Below are positions 35,701 to 44,389 of a stretch of 53,937 nt of DNA, piece after piece. The translations under genes were made by a program, and so were the position numbers. Origin of the DNA: Bacteroides finegoldii DSM 17565 (GTDB lineage: Bacteria; Bacteroidota; Bacteroidia; Bacteroidales; Bacteroidaceae); NCBI RefSeq assembly GCF_000156195.1, contig NZ_GG688328.1, forward strand, positions 118,448 through 172,384, read 5' to 3'. The notes under the pieces were generated by a model, which worked only from the letters and a program-made list of their open reading frames with translations, searched no databases and was not told the DNA's origin. How positions within the stretch are numbered: position 1 is the stretch's first letter; every line of letters starts with the position of its first letter.

Positions 35701-36716
35701 GCTTCTATCAAGGCACGGGAGAACAAAACGGAACAGGAATCGGACTGTCTTATTCAAAGATTCTGGTTGAATTGCAAGGTGGTTCCATTGGCGCATACGA
35801 CAATCAGGAAGCAGGTGCGACTTTCTTCATTGAATTGCCGTTGAGACGAGAATCAGAAGAAATCATCTGTCAACCAAAAGCCTATCTGAACGAACTGATG
35901 AGTAACGACAGCCATGAACAAGCACCCGGCAATGATGATTTCGATACAACTCCATATACAGTTTTAGTTGTAGACGACAATCCGGATTTAACAGATTTCC
36001 TGAAAAAATCGTTGGGAGAATACTTTAAACGGGTAGTGATAGCTTCGGATGGCGCAGAAGCCCTTCAACTTATCAGAAGTCACACTCCGGACATAATTGT
36101 CAGCGATGTAATGATGCCTAGAATGAATGGATATGAACTCTGCAAAAGTATCAAGGAAGATATCACAATCAGCCATATCCCTATTATTCTGCTGACGGCA
36201 AGAGACGACCAGCAAAGTCAATTAAGCGGTTACAAGAATGGAGCGGACGCCTATCTAACAAAGCCTTTTGAAATAGAAATGCTTATGGAAATCATTTGTA
36301 ACCGATTGAAAAACCGTGAGTCTACCAAGAAAAGATACCTAAATGCCGGAGTAATCCCTGCACCGGAAGAAAGTACGTTCAGCCAGGCAGACGAGACCTT
36401 CCTGCTCAAGTTGAATAAGATCATTCAAGAAAATCTGGACAACAGCAGTTTGGATATAGCCTTTATCTGCAAAGAAATCGGTATGAGCCGGGCTTCACTT
36501 TACAATAAGTTGAAAGCCCTGACCGATATGGGGGCTAATGATTATATCAATAAGTTCAGAATGGAGAAAGCAATAGCATACATTACCGGAACGGATATGA
36601 CATTTACAGAAATAGCTGAGAAGGTCGGCTTCACCACTTCACGTTATTTCAGTACAGCCTTCAAACAATATACAGGGGAAACTCCCACACAATACAAAGA
36701 GAAACGAAAAAAGTGA
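32784..36716 (+). CDS. Hybrid two-component system sensor/regulator (HTCS)
   Basis: The 1310 residues have full HTCS architecture. A signal peptide (1-25) is followed by a periplasmic double beta-propeller of Reg_prop repeats (blades such as GFVWIGTKAGISRYDG, KIWIGTDGGGINIL, RIWVGTDGGGINLF, HFWIGNNYGLFHYN; to about 640), a Y_Y_Y domain (about 650-750), one membrane helix (about 757-778), HisKA with phospho-acceptor H810 in ISHELRTPL, HATPase (about 905-1035), receiver domain with D1108 in VSDVMMPRMNG, and an AraC-type HTH (about 1205-1305). HTCS proteins bind a breakdown oligosaccharide in the periplasm and activate a glycan locus. All key residues are present. The target could be the sulfatase/GH locus 3.5 kb away or the decayed GH43 locus downstream. 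Confidence 0.95.
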   Translation: MRIKIFVLLCLTAIMQFTGVTPLKASHYYYKQLSLKDGVTSAVRCILTDKQGFVWIGTKAGISRYDGHELKKYVYSPNNPHSIPNNLIHQIAEDEMSNIWILTDKGIARYQRQSDDFFLPTDEKGNPIIAYSTCLTKDGVLFGSKDKVYFYSYRDSSLRLLQKLNKGNNFNISLLSLWNEHTVLCCSRWQGLALLDLKTGKHRLPPFDCGKEIMNMLIDSQNRIWIAPYNEGIKCFTHNGELVKAYTTHNSDLSNNVVLSLAEREGKIWIGTDGGGINILEPETGRLSLLEHIPGGDNYSLPATSIFCLYNDRNNNMWAGSIRNGLINIREVSMKTYTEVLTGSNRGLSNNTVLSLYQESNDRIWVGTDGGGINLFNPITEKFTHYSSTWEDKIASICPFTSGNLLVSIFSKGIFVFNPTTGKKTPFMIIDSETSMRLGKRGKTVNLFSNNPHSILLLGDHVYQYDLKKHTFNIATEQEGLDIIGTFLPITNYGNYTYLNDIKHIYRLDNRTNRLEVLYQCHKDTIINSVSLDEHGHFWIGNNYGLFHYNPDEKIQTPISTSLFSEVTSIVCDQQGKVWIGTNNMLFAWLIKEQKFVLFGESDGVIQNEYLSKPCLLSSQGNIYMGGVKGLLHINSTLPLITTEIPQLQLSDVIINGESVNDKLNNNPTSISAPWNSNIIIRIMSKEKDIFRQKVYRYQIEGLNDQQIESYNPELVIRSLPPGSYKITASCTAKDGSWIPNQQVLALTILPPWYRTWWFILSCAILITVVIIETFRRTLKRKEEKLKWAMKEHEQQVYEEKVRFLINISHELRTPLTLIHAPLSRILKSLSPEEPQYLPIKAIYRQSQRMKNLINMVLDVRKMEVGESKIQIQPHFLNQWIEHISQDFISEGEAKNVRIRYQLDPQIETVSFDKDKCEIILSNLLINALKHSPENTEITIISELLPEKDRVRISITDQGSGLKQVNTQKLFTRFYQGTGEQNGTGIGLSYSKILVELQGGSIGAYDNQEAGATFFIELPLRRESEEIICQPKAYLNELMSNDSHEQAPGNDDFDTTPYTVLVVDDNPDLTDFLKKSLGEYFKRVVIASDGAEALQLIRSHTPDIIVSDVMMPRMNGYELCKSIKEDITISHIPIILLTARDDQQSQLSGYKNGADAYLTKPFEIEMLMEIICNRLKNRESTKKRYLNAGVIPAPEESTFSQADETFLLKLNKIIQENLDNSSLDIAFICKEIGMSRASLYNKLKALTDMGANDYINKFRMEKAIAYITGTDMTFTEIAEKVGFTTSRYFSTAFKQYTGETPTQYKEKRKK

Positions 36717-36758
36717 ATATTCACCGACTGTTGACACAGTCACCGGAATATTCACTTT
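36710..36758. terminator. Long bidirectional hairpin between convergent genes
   Basis: AAAGTGAATATTC (36710-36722) pairs perfectly with GAATATTCACTTT (36746-36758). Inside it GACTG/CAGTC adds a second stem around a 6-nt loop. It overlaps the HTCS stop and lies 15 nt beyond the aldolase stop on the other strand, so it can terminate both transcripts. Confidence 0.75.
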
Positions 36759-36772
36759 CCTATAATCAGGAA

Positions 36773-37825
36773 TCAGGCAATAGTAATTGCCGGATCAAGA
36801 TAAACATCCTGGATAGCATTCAATAATTCGACACCTTTATTCATCGATTTTTGGAACGCTTTACGTCCGCTAATCAACCCCATACCTCCGGCACGCTTAT
36901 TGATTACGGCTGTAATAACCGCATCACGTAAGTCGGAAGCTCCGTGCGACTCACCACCGGAATTGATTAAACCGACACGCCCCATATAACCATTGGCAAC
37001 CTGATAACGACAAAGGTCAATCGGATGTTCCGAAGCCAGTCGGGTGTACATACGTTCATCCGTCTTACCGAAACCAATTGCTTTGAAACCACCATTATTC
37101 GTAGGAAGTTTTTGTTTGACAATATCTGCTTTGATCGTAACTCCGAGACGGTCAGCCTGTCCGGTCAAGTCGGCAGCAGCATGATAATCCACACCATCTT
37201 TCTTAAAATCACTATTACGCAGATAACACCACAGGATAGTGGCCATCCCCAATTCGTGAGCATACTCGAAAGCCTCAGCGATTTCCACCAATTGGCGACG
37301 ACTTTGTTCCGAACCGAAATAGATAGTAGCGCCGACAGCCGTAGCTCCCATATTCCATGCTTCTTTCACTGTGCCGAACATCACCTGATCATACGAATTA
37401 GGATAGGTCAGCAATTCATTATGATTCAGTTTAACCACAAACGGAATTTTATGGGCATATTTGCGTGCCACCGCTCCCAAAATGCCGAATGTAGAAGCGA
37501 CCGCATTACAACCGCCTTCAATAGCCAATTTTACAATATTCTCCGGATCGAAGTAGATAGGATTCGGAGCAAAAGACGCTCCGGCAGTATGTTCAATATC
37601 CTGATCGACAGGAAGAATGGATACATAACCGGAATTAGCCAAACGTCCATGTCCGAGAATAGCTTGCAAGCTGTTCAGCACTTTTATATTACGGTCGGAA
37701 TCAACCCATATTTTATCTATCGTATCGGGAGAAGGCACATAAATCAAAGACTTATCAATCGTCTTACAAGTGTGATCCAGATAATATCCGGCTTTATCTC
37801 CTAACAAATCAATTACTTTACTCAT
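36773..37825 (-). CDS. fbaB: Class I fructose-bisphosphate aldolase (FbaB/DhnA type)
   Basis: The start at 37825 (MSKVIDLLGDKAGYYL, 350 residues) is preferred over an in-frame ATG 27 nt upstream that gives a non-conserved extension. The Schiff-base type I aldolase of the DhnA family is recognised by VVKLNHNEL near 143, GATIYFGS near 175, TIKADIVKQKLP near 240, and GLINSGGESHGASDLRDA near 295. It splits fructose-1,6-bisphosphate to DHAP and glyceraldehyde-3-phosphate in glycolysis or the reverse in gluconeogenesis. It follows gpmA, another glycolytic gene, in the same direction. The shifted frame of gpmA in this sequence would end on a TGA overlapping this ATG. Confidence 0.93.
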   Translation of the reverse strand: MSKVIDLLGDKAGYYLDHTCKTIDKSLIYVPSPDTIDKIWVDSDRNIKVLNSLQAILGHGRLANSGYVSILPVDQDIEHTAGASFAPNPIYFDPENIVKLAIEGGCNAVASTFGILGAVARKYAHKIPFVVKLNHNELLTYPNSYDQVMFGTVKEAWNMGATAVGATIYFGSEQSRRQLVEIAEAFEYAHELGMATILWCYLRNSDFKKDGVDYHAAADLTGQADRLGVTIKADIVKQKLPTNNGGFKAIGFGKTDERMYTRLASEHPIDLCRYQVANGYMGRVGLINSGGESHGASDLRDAVITAVINKRAGGMGLISGRKAFQKSMNKGVELLNAIQDVYLDPAITIA

Positions 37826-37853
37826 AACTTTACTTTTTTTAATATACAACACT

Positions 37854-38601
37854 TTATTTTTTCTTTCCTTGATTGGCTACCGCTTCCATCATTTTTTTTG
37901 ATTTCTTCCGCATTTCCAAGAAAATAATCATTAGAGACATTCAGGTTCTCGTCAAACTCGAATACATAAGGAACGGCAGTAGGCAGATTCAGTTTTACAA
38001 TTTCCTCATCAGAAATATGTTTCAGATGTTTGATGATACCTCGCAGACTGTTACCATGAGCCACAACCAATAAAGTATGGGCTGTTTTCAGGTTGGGAAA
38101 TATATCCGATTCCCAATAAGGCATAATACGTTCAATGGTATCTTTCAATGATTCGGTACGGGGAAGTTCGGCATCTGGAACTTCATGATAACGGTAGTCA
38201 AAACGCGCATTCCGCAAGTCACTTTCCGAAAGCGGATTAGGGGCAATATCATAGCTACGACGCCAGATCAGCACTTGTTCTTCACCATATTTCCCGGCAG
38301 TTTCCGCTTTATTCAATCCTTGCAAATCGCCATAATGCTTTTCGTTCAGACTCCAGTTTTTTTCAACAGGTAGCCAGTCGAGATCCATTTTATCAAGTAC
38401 ACAATTCAGCGTCTTGACAGCTCTTTTCAAGTAAGAGGTATAGGCTTTATCGAAATTGAAGCCATACTCCTTCAATGTCTCGCCTGCTTTCTCAGCTTCG
38501 GCAATTCCTTTTTCGGTCAGATCGACATCTGTCCAACCCGTAAAGCGGTTTTCTTTATTCCAAGCACTTTCTCCATGACGAAGCAATACTATTTTTCTCA
38601 T
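37854..38601 (-). CDS. gpmA: 2,3-bisphosphoglycerate-dependent phosphoglycerate mutase, with apparent 3' frameshift
   Basis: The start at 38601 (MRKIVLLRHGESAWN) is the family start; the open frame upstream to 38685 is not conserved. The phosphohistidine motif LRHGESAWN (H9), EKHYGDLQGLNK, RRSYD and VVAHGNSLRGIIKHL (second His) are intact, so the enzyme interconverting 3- and 2-phosphoglycerate is complete up to about residue 236. Near the end, eight A (plus-strand T at 37892-37899) replace the seven needed for the usual tail MMEAVANQGKKK and stop at 37854. As written, the frame instead runs to 37822 with an unrelated tail. Sequencing error, transcript slippage or a real mutation are all possible. 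The coordinates given are the restored gene (248 residues). Confidence 0.88.
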
Positions 38602-38710
38602 TTTTATTGGTCTCCTTTCTTCTTTAGTTATATATAGAACAGTTTGTTTCGCTACAAAGTTCACCAAAGAAGAAGGAGTTGCCAATACCTAAAATGCTGA
38701 TTTTATTCTT

Positions 38711-40165
38711 TCATCGGTTTCTCGTTAAGAAAATACGGTTTGTAATTGTATCGGGAAGTTCCGATTCATAATGTGTCACCATAATCATCGTCTTATCTTT
38801 GCGTCGGCAGAAAGCCTCAATCACTTTCTTTACCCGGCGACGATTATAGGTATCCAATCCATGAAGCGGTTCATCCAGAATCAGCAGTTCCGGGTCTTTG
38901 ACGAAAGCTCTTGCCAGCAAGGCCAAACGTTGTTCTCCACTGGATAGTTGCAGGAATGGTTTATCTTTTAAATCTGCAATACCGAATATACCCATCCACC
39001 ACTCACAGATAGCCATCTGTTCCGGTTGAGGACGTTTATACAGACCGATACTGTCGTGCAAACCACTGGCCACAATCTCAATAGTCGGCAAATTCTTGAG
39101 ATAGGCACGATGCATCTCCGGACTGACATAACCGATATGTTTCTTGATCTCCCAAATACTTTCTCCCGTTCCTCTTTTCCGCCCGAAAAGACTGATATCA
39201 CAGGCATACGACTGCGGATTATCTGCACAAACCAGACTCAATAAAGTCGATTTACCCGCTCCGTTTTCCCCACTTAATGCCCACTTCTCACCACGACGAA
39301 CTGTCCAGTCCAATTCTTTCAGGATAGTACGGTCATCATAACGAATACTCACCTTATTCAATTTCACGACTTCACCCGAGTCGTAGGTATTTCCGTCATA
39401 AGCCAAATTGATAATCCGTTTCTGCAACTCCTCAAAAGAATCAACCGTATCTCTGTCATGAAAAGCTTTCAGATAAGCCTCACGTGCCATTTTAGGAAAG
39501 ACCTCCATCTTATCCACAGGAATGACATGAGTAATAAACGAAGGTATATCATCCAGCATAGAAAGGACTAAGACGATCTGCACCGACGACATCTTTATCA
39601 AACGCTCAAGCAAGGAGAACAATAATTCGCGGGTAGGTGCATCCAAACCGATGAACGGATTATCCATAATCAGCACACGAGGTGCTGTCAACAGAGTTTT
39701 AGTGAGTTGGAACTTACGTAGTTCACCACTGGAAAGTAAAATTATCTTTTTGTCAAGAAGAGGTTCGATATGGAAAAGTTCAAACAATTCATTTTTCAGC
39801 TTGTCGTCTTTGATTTCGCCCAACATATCACGAACATCCGGCACTTCATCCTGATCATGAGCATTCCAACGCTGCTGATAGTAGTAATTGGTATCGGCTG
39901 CCCCATAAGTATCACGGAAAGCAATATATTTCACATTATCATAAACAGTCTGAGTGGCCGAAGGAGAAAAATCATATTCAATCGTTCCCTCACGCAAAGG
40001 ATATTTTCCTATCAAAGTATCTACAAAAAGACTTTTACCACCACCATTAGGACCTACAATAGCTATATGTTCATTCGCTCCGATAGTTGACGTGATGGGT
40101 TTGGCTAAACGCACAAGCGGGTTGCGTGCTACGCCCCCCGCCATGCTAAATGTATTTTGACTCAT
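38711..40165 (-). CDS. ModF-like ABC ATPase with two nucleotide-binding domains
   Basis: The 484 residues contain two ABC domains and no membrane segment. NBD1 has Walker A GPNGGGKS (about 38-45), signature LLSSGELRK and Walker B LIMDNP, where Asn stands in place of the catalytic Glu. NBD2 has GENGAGKS, QLSSGEQRL and a normal LLILDEP. The layout, length and motif LVLSMLDDIPSFITHV resemble E. coli ModF (490 residues), an ATPase encoded near molybdate transport genes with no settled function. No permease is adjacent. One site is predicted to be hydrolysis-deficient, giving an asymmetric ATPase. A TACCTTTG box lies upstream at 40195-40202, so it appears to be a single-gene unit. Confidence 0.82.
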   Translation of the reverse strand: MSQNTFSMAGGVARNPLVRLAKPITSTIGANEHIAIVGPNGGGKSLFVDTLIGKYPLREGTIEYDFSPSATQTVYDNVKYIAFRDTYGAADTNYYYQQRWNAHDQDEVPDVRDMLGEIKDDKLKNELFELFHIEPLLDKKIILLSSGELRKFQLTKTLLTAPRVLIMDNPFIGLDAPTRELLFSLLERLIKMSSVQIVLVLSMLDDIPSFITHVIPVDKMEVFPKMAREAYLKAFHDRDTVDSFEELQKRIINLAYDGNTYDSGEVVKLNKVSIRYDDRTILKELDWTVRRGEKWALSGENGAGKSTLLSLVCADNPQSYACDISLFGRKRGTGESIWEIKKHIGYVSPEMHRAYLKNLPTIEIVASGLHDSIGLYKRPQPEQMAICEWWMGIFGIADLKDKPFLQLSSGEQRLALLARAFVKDPELLILDEPLHGLDTYNRRRVKKVIEAFCRRKDKTMIMVTHYESELPDTITNRIFLTRNR

Positions 40166-40194
40166 ATTCTTATATTCTGTTTAATTATCGACCG

Positions 40195-40202
40195 CAAAGG
40201 TA
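40195..40202 (-). promoter_or_regulatory. -7 box (TACCTTTG) for the ModF-like ATPase
   Basis: The minus strand reads TACCTTTG about 30 nt before the ATG at 40165. Confidence 0.6.
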
Positions 40203-40276
40203 ACAATTTTACAGCAAAACAAGACCTATCACGAACATTTTTCCATTCATACAACCGATTTGTTTATCCAACGGGG

Positions 40277-40970
40277 TTATTCATCCATTCCGTCAATAGT
40301 AATGATTTTCCCGTCCGCATCATATTGCAGTTCGCAAACCTTCATGCTGCGCAACCAAGTTTTCCCTCCTGATGGCACACAATCGTGATGGAACAAATAC
40401 CACTTTCCTTTGAATTCAACAATGGCATGATGTGTAGTCCATCCTACTACCGGAGTCTGAATGACTCCCTGATAAGTGAATGGTCCGTATGGATTATCAC
40501 CTATCGCATAACAAAGCAAATGGGTATCTCCCGTAGAATAAGAGAAATAATATCTCCCGTTATACTTGTGCATCCACGAAGCTTCAAAAAAACAGCGGCC
40601 GTATCTCCGGCTGTCAACGGTTTCCCATTTTTATCGATTATCACCACCGCGTGGTTCTTCGGCAAACTCCATCATGTCCTCTCTCAAACGGGCTACACGT
40701 GTGGGCAAGGCTTCTTCTGTACCTTCCGGCAAAATGGCAGATTCCAACGCCTTATTATTCCTGTAACGTTGGAGTTGACCGCCCCACAATCCACCAAAAT
40801 AGATATAATAGTTACGCCCAGCCATCGGCCAATCATTACGCCAAGAATCCGGATCAGCCTCATGTGCATATTGAAAAGCCAACGGAATTGTTTTGCGCAA
40901 AAGCTACTTCACCACCATAAGTAAGAAATGCCGCCATCACAAGCAAAAAAATATTGATCCGTTTGTTTTT
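40277..40970 (-). pseudogene. Remnant of a GH43 glycosidase gene
   Basis: On the minus strand a signal-peptide-like piece (INIFLLVMAAFLTYGGEVAF, about 40900-40965) without a proper ATG runs directly into the later half of a GH43 enzyme. One open piece (40631-40900) has IPLAFQYAHEADPDSWRNDW and YYIYFGGLWGGQLQRY. After a frameshift near 40645 the thread continues (VVIIDKNGKPLTAGD), shifts again at an A7/T7 run near 40586-40592, and ends with YYFSYSTGDTHLLCY and GWTTHHAIVEFKGKWYLFHH (40277-40573). The N-terminal catalytic half is deleted. GH43 enzymes act on xylan or arabinan side chains. It is followed upstream by a damaged GPH symporter. Confidence 0.85.
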
Positions 40971-41004
40971 ATATACAACAATTTTTAAGTAAATATTCTT
41001 TTAT

Positions 41005-41551
41005 TTATTCGCCCCCTTTGTGGCGTAATTTTATCTCTCTATTGATGTTATCAATCACATCGTCCTCTAGTCCATACTTAGATATAATGAACATAGCCAC
41101 CAGAAGCAGCAAGGCAGGAATAACAGCTACAAGCCACAGTATCCCCTGTTCGGCAAAAGGTGATTGTGGCACCTCATTAGTCTGATCAAATCCGACAAAT
41201 GCCATGACAAGTCCCGGCACCACACCTCCAAGAGCCATACCCGCTTTGTAGAAAATATCTGTCAATGGAATCCCTCCCAATATAAGGTATGAACGGTATT
41301 TGCCGAGTTTAGGATTGTGCTTATCAACAAAAGCCCCTACAAGAGGATCCCAAATGACATCCACTATCCTGACGATAAGGAACATCACGGCTGCCACCTC
41401 CGGTTTGAGACCATATACATTCGTATAAAAAATCAGCAAATACATACATACGGTCTGATAGATTAAGGTTTTGCGCCAAATCACCGGAGCCGAATCCTAT
41501 ACGCTGGAGTCAGGAGAGCTTGTAGAAACCTTTAGCGTCATTCATTTTCAT
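41005..41551 (-). pseudogene. Remnant of a GPH-family (glycoside-pentoside-hexuronide) sugar:cation symporter gene
   Basis: Reading from 41551, MKMNDAKGFYKLS is followed by an in-frame TGA. The thread continues LQRIGFGSGDLAQN, then shifts frame near 41470 to LIYQTVCMYLLIFYTNVYGL and DVIWDPLVGAFVDKHNPKLG, a GPH/MelB signature. After GGIPLT the sequence jumps in frame to DIFYKAGMALGG and the C-terminal helix of the same family, so roughly the middle half of a normal 450-490-residue protein is missing. Nonsense, frameshift and large deletion together make it a certain pseudogene. With the GH43 remnant it marks a decayed pentoside-use locus. Confidence 0.88.
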
Positions 41552-41643
41552 TGTAGAGTCCATTTCATTCTGTCTTTTCTTTTACTTCTTAGTTATTTCG
41601 CGATAGTTAGAAAAAATGACGAATCTTGCCGACTATCACGTTG

Positions 41644-41651
41644 CAAACTTA
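41644..41651 (-). promoter_or_regulatory. -7 box (TAAGTTTG) before the GPH symporter remnant
   Basis: The minus strand reads TAAGTTTG about 90 nt before the old start codon, a surviving promoter-like match upstream of the decayed locus. Confidence 0.4.
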
Positions 41652-41770
41652 AGAAGTTTCTTGCCCTCCACCGAAGAATTACGATTCAGATTGTTTCCCG
41701 TCTGTTACATCATCGTATGCATATGTTACAAATAGTTGTTGTTATGTTACATTCAAGCTGAAAAAGCTGG

Positions 41771-43771
41771 CTACCGATACATAATCAAAGCCGATTGGCC
41801 GGGAATAATCACTTCCGTTCCCGTCTGTGTTCCCAGTCCGCGAACATCTATCACCCCGTCTTTACACACCACTGTATACTTTCCGGCAGGCACTGCCAAA
41901 CGCGCAGGGGTCATACGGGAATTAAAGGCCACGATAATATCTTCCCAACTATCTCCGTTCGCGTGATCCTTCAGGCGGAATGCAATCAGGTTTTGTCCTT
42001 CCACTGGAAGAAACTCCAGATGCTTCCGAACCTTTTCCGCATCTCCCATACGGAAAGCGGGATGGGACTTACGCAGATCTATGAGCCTCTTATAATACAT
42101 GAAAACATCTCCGTTCATCGTCTTGCGTCGCCAATCGATAGCATTGACTGCATCCGGACTCTTATAACTATTATCCACCCCTTGTTTATCGCGCATCACT
42201 TCTTCTCCTGCATAGATAAAAGGAATACCTTGCGAAGTGAAGACTACCGTCTGCGCAAGCTTATCAAGCCGGACCAGTTGCTCGGGAGTAGCTTCTGGCA
42301 TACTTGCTTTCAAGCGATCAACAAGGCATAAACCGTCATGGCAGGAAACGTAACTAATCATTTGGGTAGGCTGTCCGGCCCAGGCTTGCCGACTGTAATT
42401 CACCGAATCATAGCGTACTTGCGGATGTTCGATAGCTCCCACAATACCAAACTTAACGCTGTTCTCCCCTCCCGGCACTCCGGCAAGAAAAGCTCCCTTA
42501 CCTTTCTCCCAAACAGAACCGCAAAGTCCGTCACGAAATTCGTCCGAAAAGACTGCAATTCCGGGCATATACGCCACATTCTTTTTCATAGCCAAAGAAT
42601 CAACAGGATATTGAGGCGTTTCAGCAGCCCATCCTTCTCCGTAAACACAAACAGTAGAGTCCACTTCATCCACTGCCTTCCGAATCTCGTTCATCGTTTC
42701 AATATCATGCACTCCCATCAAATCGAAGCGAAAACCATCGATATGATATTCCTTCATCCAGTAAAGCACGGATTCTATCATAAACTTACGCATCATAGGA
42801 CGTTCACTAGCCGTTTCATTTCCACAACCCGAACCGTTCGCCAATGTCCCGTCTTCTTTCTGACGATAAAAATAACCGGGTACTGTACGTTCAAAATTAC
42901 TCTCCGCCGTATTAAACGTATGATTGTAAACCACATCCAGAATCACCCGGATGCCGGCTTTATGCAACGCCTGTACCATTTGCTTGAATTCTTTCACGCG
43001 AGTGGCGGGTTGATAAGGATCTGTTGAATATGAGCCGTCCGGAACATTGTAATTCAACGGGTCATATCCCCAATTGTACTGATTTTCATCCAATTTTGTT
43101 TCATCTACGGAAGCATAATCATAGGAAGGAAGAAGATGCACATGCGTCACACCCAACTCTATCAGATGGTCGATTCCTGTCAGCAATTTATCCGAGTTCA
43201 TCGTTCCATGCTCGGTCAAAGCAAGGAACTTTCCTTTATTCTTTATTCCGGAAGTAGAATCGACCGAAAAATCACGATGATGCATTTCGTAGATAATCAT
43301 ATCGGCAGGAGATTTCAGCGGAGGACGTTGATCATTCTCCCATCCTTCCGGGTTCGTTGCTTTCCAATCGATAATAGCGGCACGTTTTCCATTCACCCCG
43401 ACAGCATGAGCATTAATTCCCGGAGTATCCCCTTGCCATTTATCATTGATTTTCACATTGAAAGTATAGAACTTATTGAGCAAATTCTTGTTAACCACAG
43501 TTGCCCAAGTTCCATCCTCTCCAAGTTCCATCTTCACTGTTTCATAAGCATGACCTCCTTCACCTTCATCATAAAGCATCAGGCGCACTTCTTCTGCTGT
43601 CGGTGACCAAAGGGTGAATTTCGTAGCTTCCGGAGTATATTCCATTTCCATAAGGCTTCCCGTACGGACGGGATACAACTCGAAGGAAGCATATTCCTTT
43701 TTCGCAGAAGAACAACTCATCACTGTTGCCACTGTAGTCACTCCTATTATTGAATTAATTCCTATCTTCAT
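41771..43771 (-). CDS. pulA: Type I pullulanase, GH13 lipoprotein
   Basis: The 666 residues have a lipoprotein signal (VATVMSC, Cys20). A CBM48-like beta domain (about 40-155; KFTLWSPTAEEVRLMLYD) precedes the GH13 barrel. The type I pullulanase marker YNWGYDP is present near 233, the nucleophile is D350 in DGFRFDLMG, the general acid is E379 in VYGEGWA, and the transition-state Asp lies in SCHDG near 478. It cleaves alpha-1,6 branch links of pullulan, glycogen or limit dextrins. The gene starts 51 nt after the ruvC stop on the same strand, so it may be co-transcribed with DUF4286 and ruvC, an odd functional pairing. Confidence 0.95.
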   Translation of the reverse strand: MKIGINSIIGVTTVATVMSCSSAKKEYASFELYPVRTGSLMEMEYTPEATKFTLWSPTAEEVRLMLYDEGEGGHAYETVKMELGEDGTWATVVNKNLLNKFYTFNVKINDKWQGDTPGINAHAVGVNGKRAAIIDWKATNPEGWENDQRPPLKSPADMIIYEMHHRDFSVDSTSGIKNKGKFLALTEHGTMNSDKLLTGIDHLIELGVTHVHLLPSYDYASVDETKLDENQYNWGYDPLNYNVPDGSYSTDPYQPATRVKEFKQMVQALHKAGIRVILDVVYNHTFNTAESNFERTVPGYFYRQKEDGTLANGSGCGNETASERPMMRKFMIESVLYWMKEYHIDGFRFDLMGVHDIETMNEIRKAVDEVDSTVCVYGEGWAAETPQYPVDSLAMKKNVAYMPGIAVFSDEFRDGLCGSVWEKGKGAFLAGVPGGENSVKFGIVGAIEHPQVRYDSVNYSRQAWAGQPTQMISYVSCHDGLCLVDRLKASMPEATPEQLVRLDKLAQTVVFTSQGIPFIYAGEEVMRDKQGVDNSYKSPDAVNAIDWRRKTMNGDVFMYYKRLIDLRKSHPAFRMGDAEKVRKHLEFLPVEGQNLIAFRLKDHANGDSWEDIIVAFNSRMTPARLAVPAGKYTVVCKDGVIDVRGLGTQTGTEVIIPGQSALIMYR

Positions 43772-43822
43772 CTCAAGCTCTCCTATGATACTATTTTTCG
43801 TAATCTGATTTATTGTTAAAGT

Positions 43823-44389
43823 TTACTTCACTTTATCCGGATTCTTCGCTATAAAATCCTTCCAGCTACTATATCCCTTCTCTACAGCAGGCCGTCCCAT
43901 TTGCAGGAAATGGCAATAGGCGGCAGCCAGACCGTCGGTCGCATCCATAAAAGTGGGCATATCCGCTTTTGAGAAATGAAGCATTCTCTGCAACATATCC
44001 GCCACCTGCTCCTCCGATGCTTGTCCGTTTCCGGTAATAGCCATCTTTATCTTCAACGGGGCATATTCGATGATCGGTATATCACGACTTAACGCTGCTG
44101 CCATCGCTACTCCTTGCGCACGTCCCAATTTCAACATAGACTGAACATTTTTGCCGAAGAAAGGAGCTTCAATAGCCAGTTCATCAGGCAAATAGCTTTC
44201 AATAATACTCAGCACCCGCTCATGGATATGGCGCAATTTCAAGTAATGATTGGCAAACTTACGCAAGTCGATAATCCCCATAGCAATCATTTCTGGTTTG
44301 GTTCCTTTTATTCTCAGCACTCCATATCCCATGATTGTCGTACCGGGGTCTATCCCCAGAATTATCTTCTCTTTTACCGGTTGAATCAC
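43823..44389 (-). CDS. ruvC: Crossover junction endodeoxyribonuclease RuvC
   Basis: The 188 residues carry the RuvC RNase H-like fold with its acidic residues: ILGIDPGTTIMGYGVL (D14), AIEAPFFGKN (Glu near 75), and the late DATDGLAAAYCH (Asp near 149 and 152). The basic/DNA-contact block SMLKLGRAQGVAMAAA and TGNGQASEEQVADML are also conserved. It resolves Holliday junctions with RuvAB by symmetric nicks. The ATG overlaps the stop of the upstream DUF4286 gene (ATGA type), indicating translational coupling. Confidence 0.96.
   Translation of the reverse strand: MIQPVKEKIILGIDPGTTIMGYGVLRIKGTKPEMIAMGIIDLRKFANHYLKLRHIHERVLSIIESYLPDELAIEAPFFGKNVQSMLKLGRAQGVAMAAALSRDIPIIEYAPLKIKMAITGNGQASEEQVADMLQRMLHFSKADMPTFMDATDGLAAAYCHFLQMGRPAVEKGYSSWKDFIAKNPDKVK

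Noticed and set aside
37025..37804. 259-codon plus-strand ORF opposite the aldolase
   Set aside because: Shadow of fbaB; no homology signal.
38602..38685. Extended N-terminus of gpmA from 38685
   Set aside because: The family starts at MRKIVLLRHGE (38601); the extension is not conserved.
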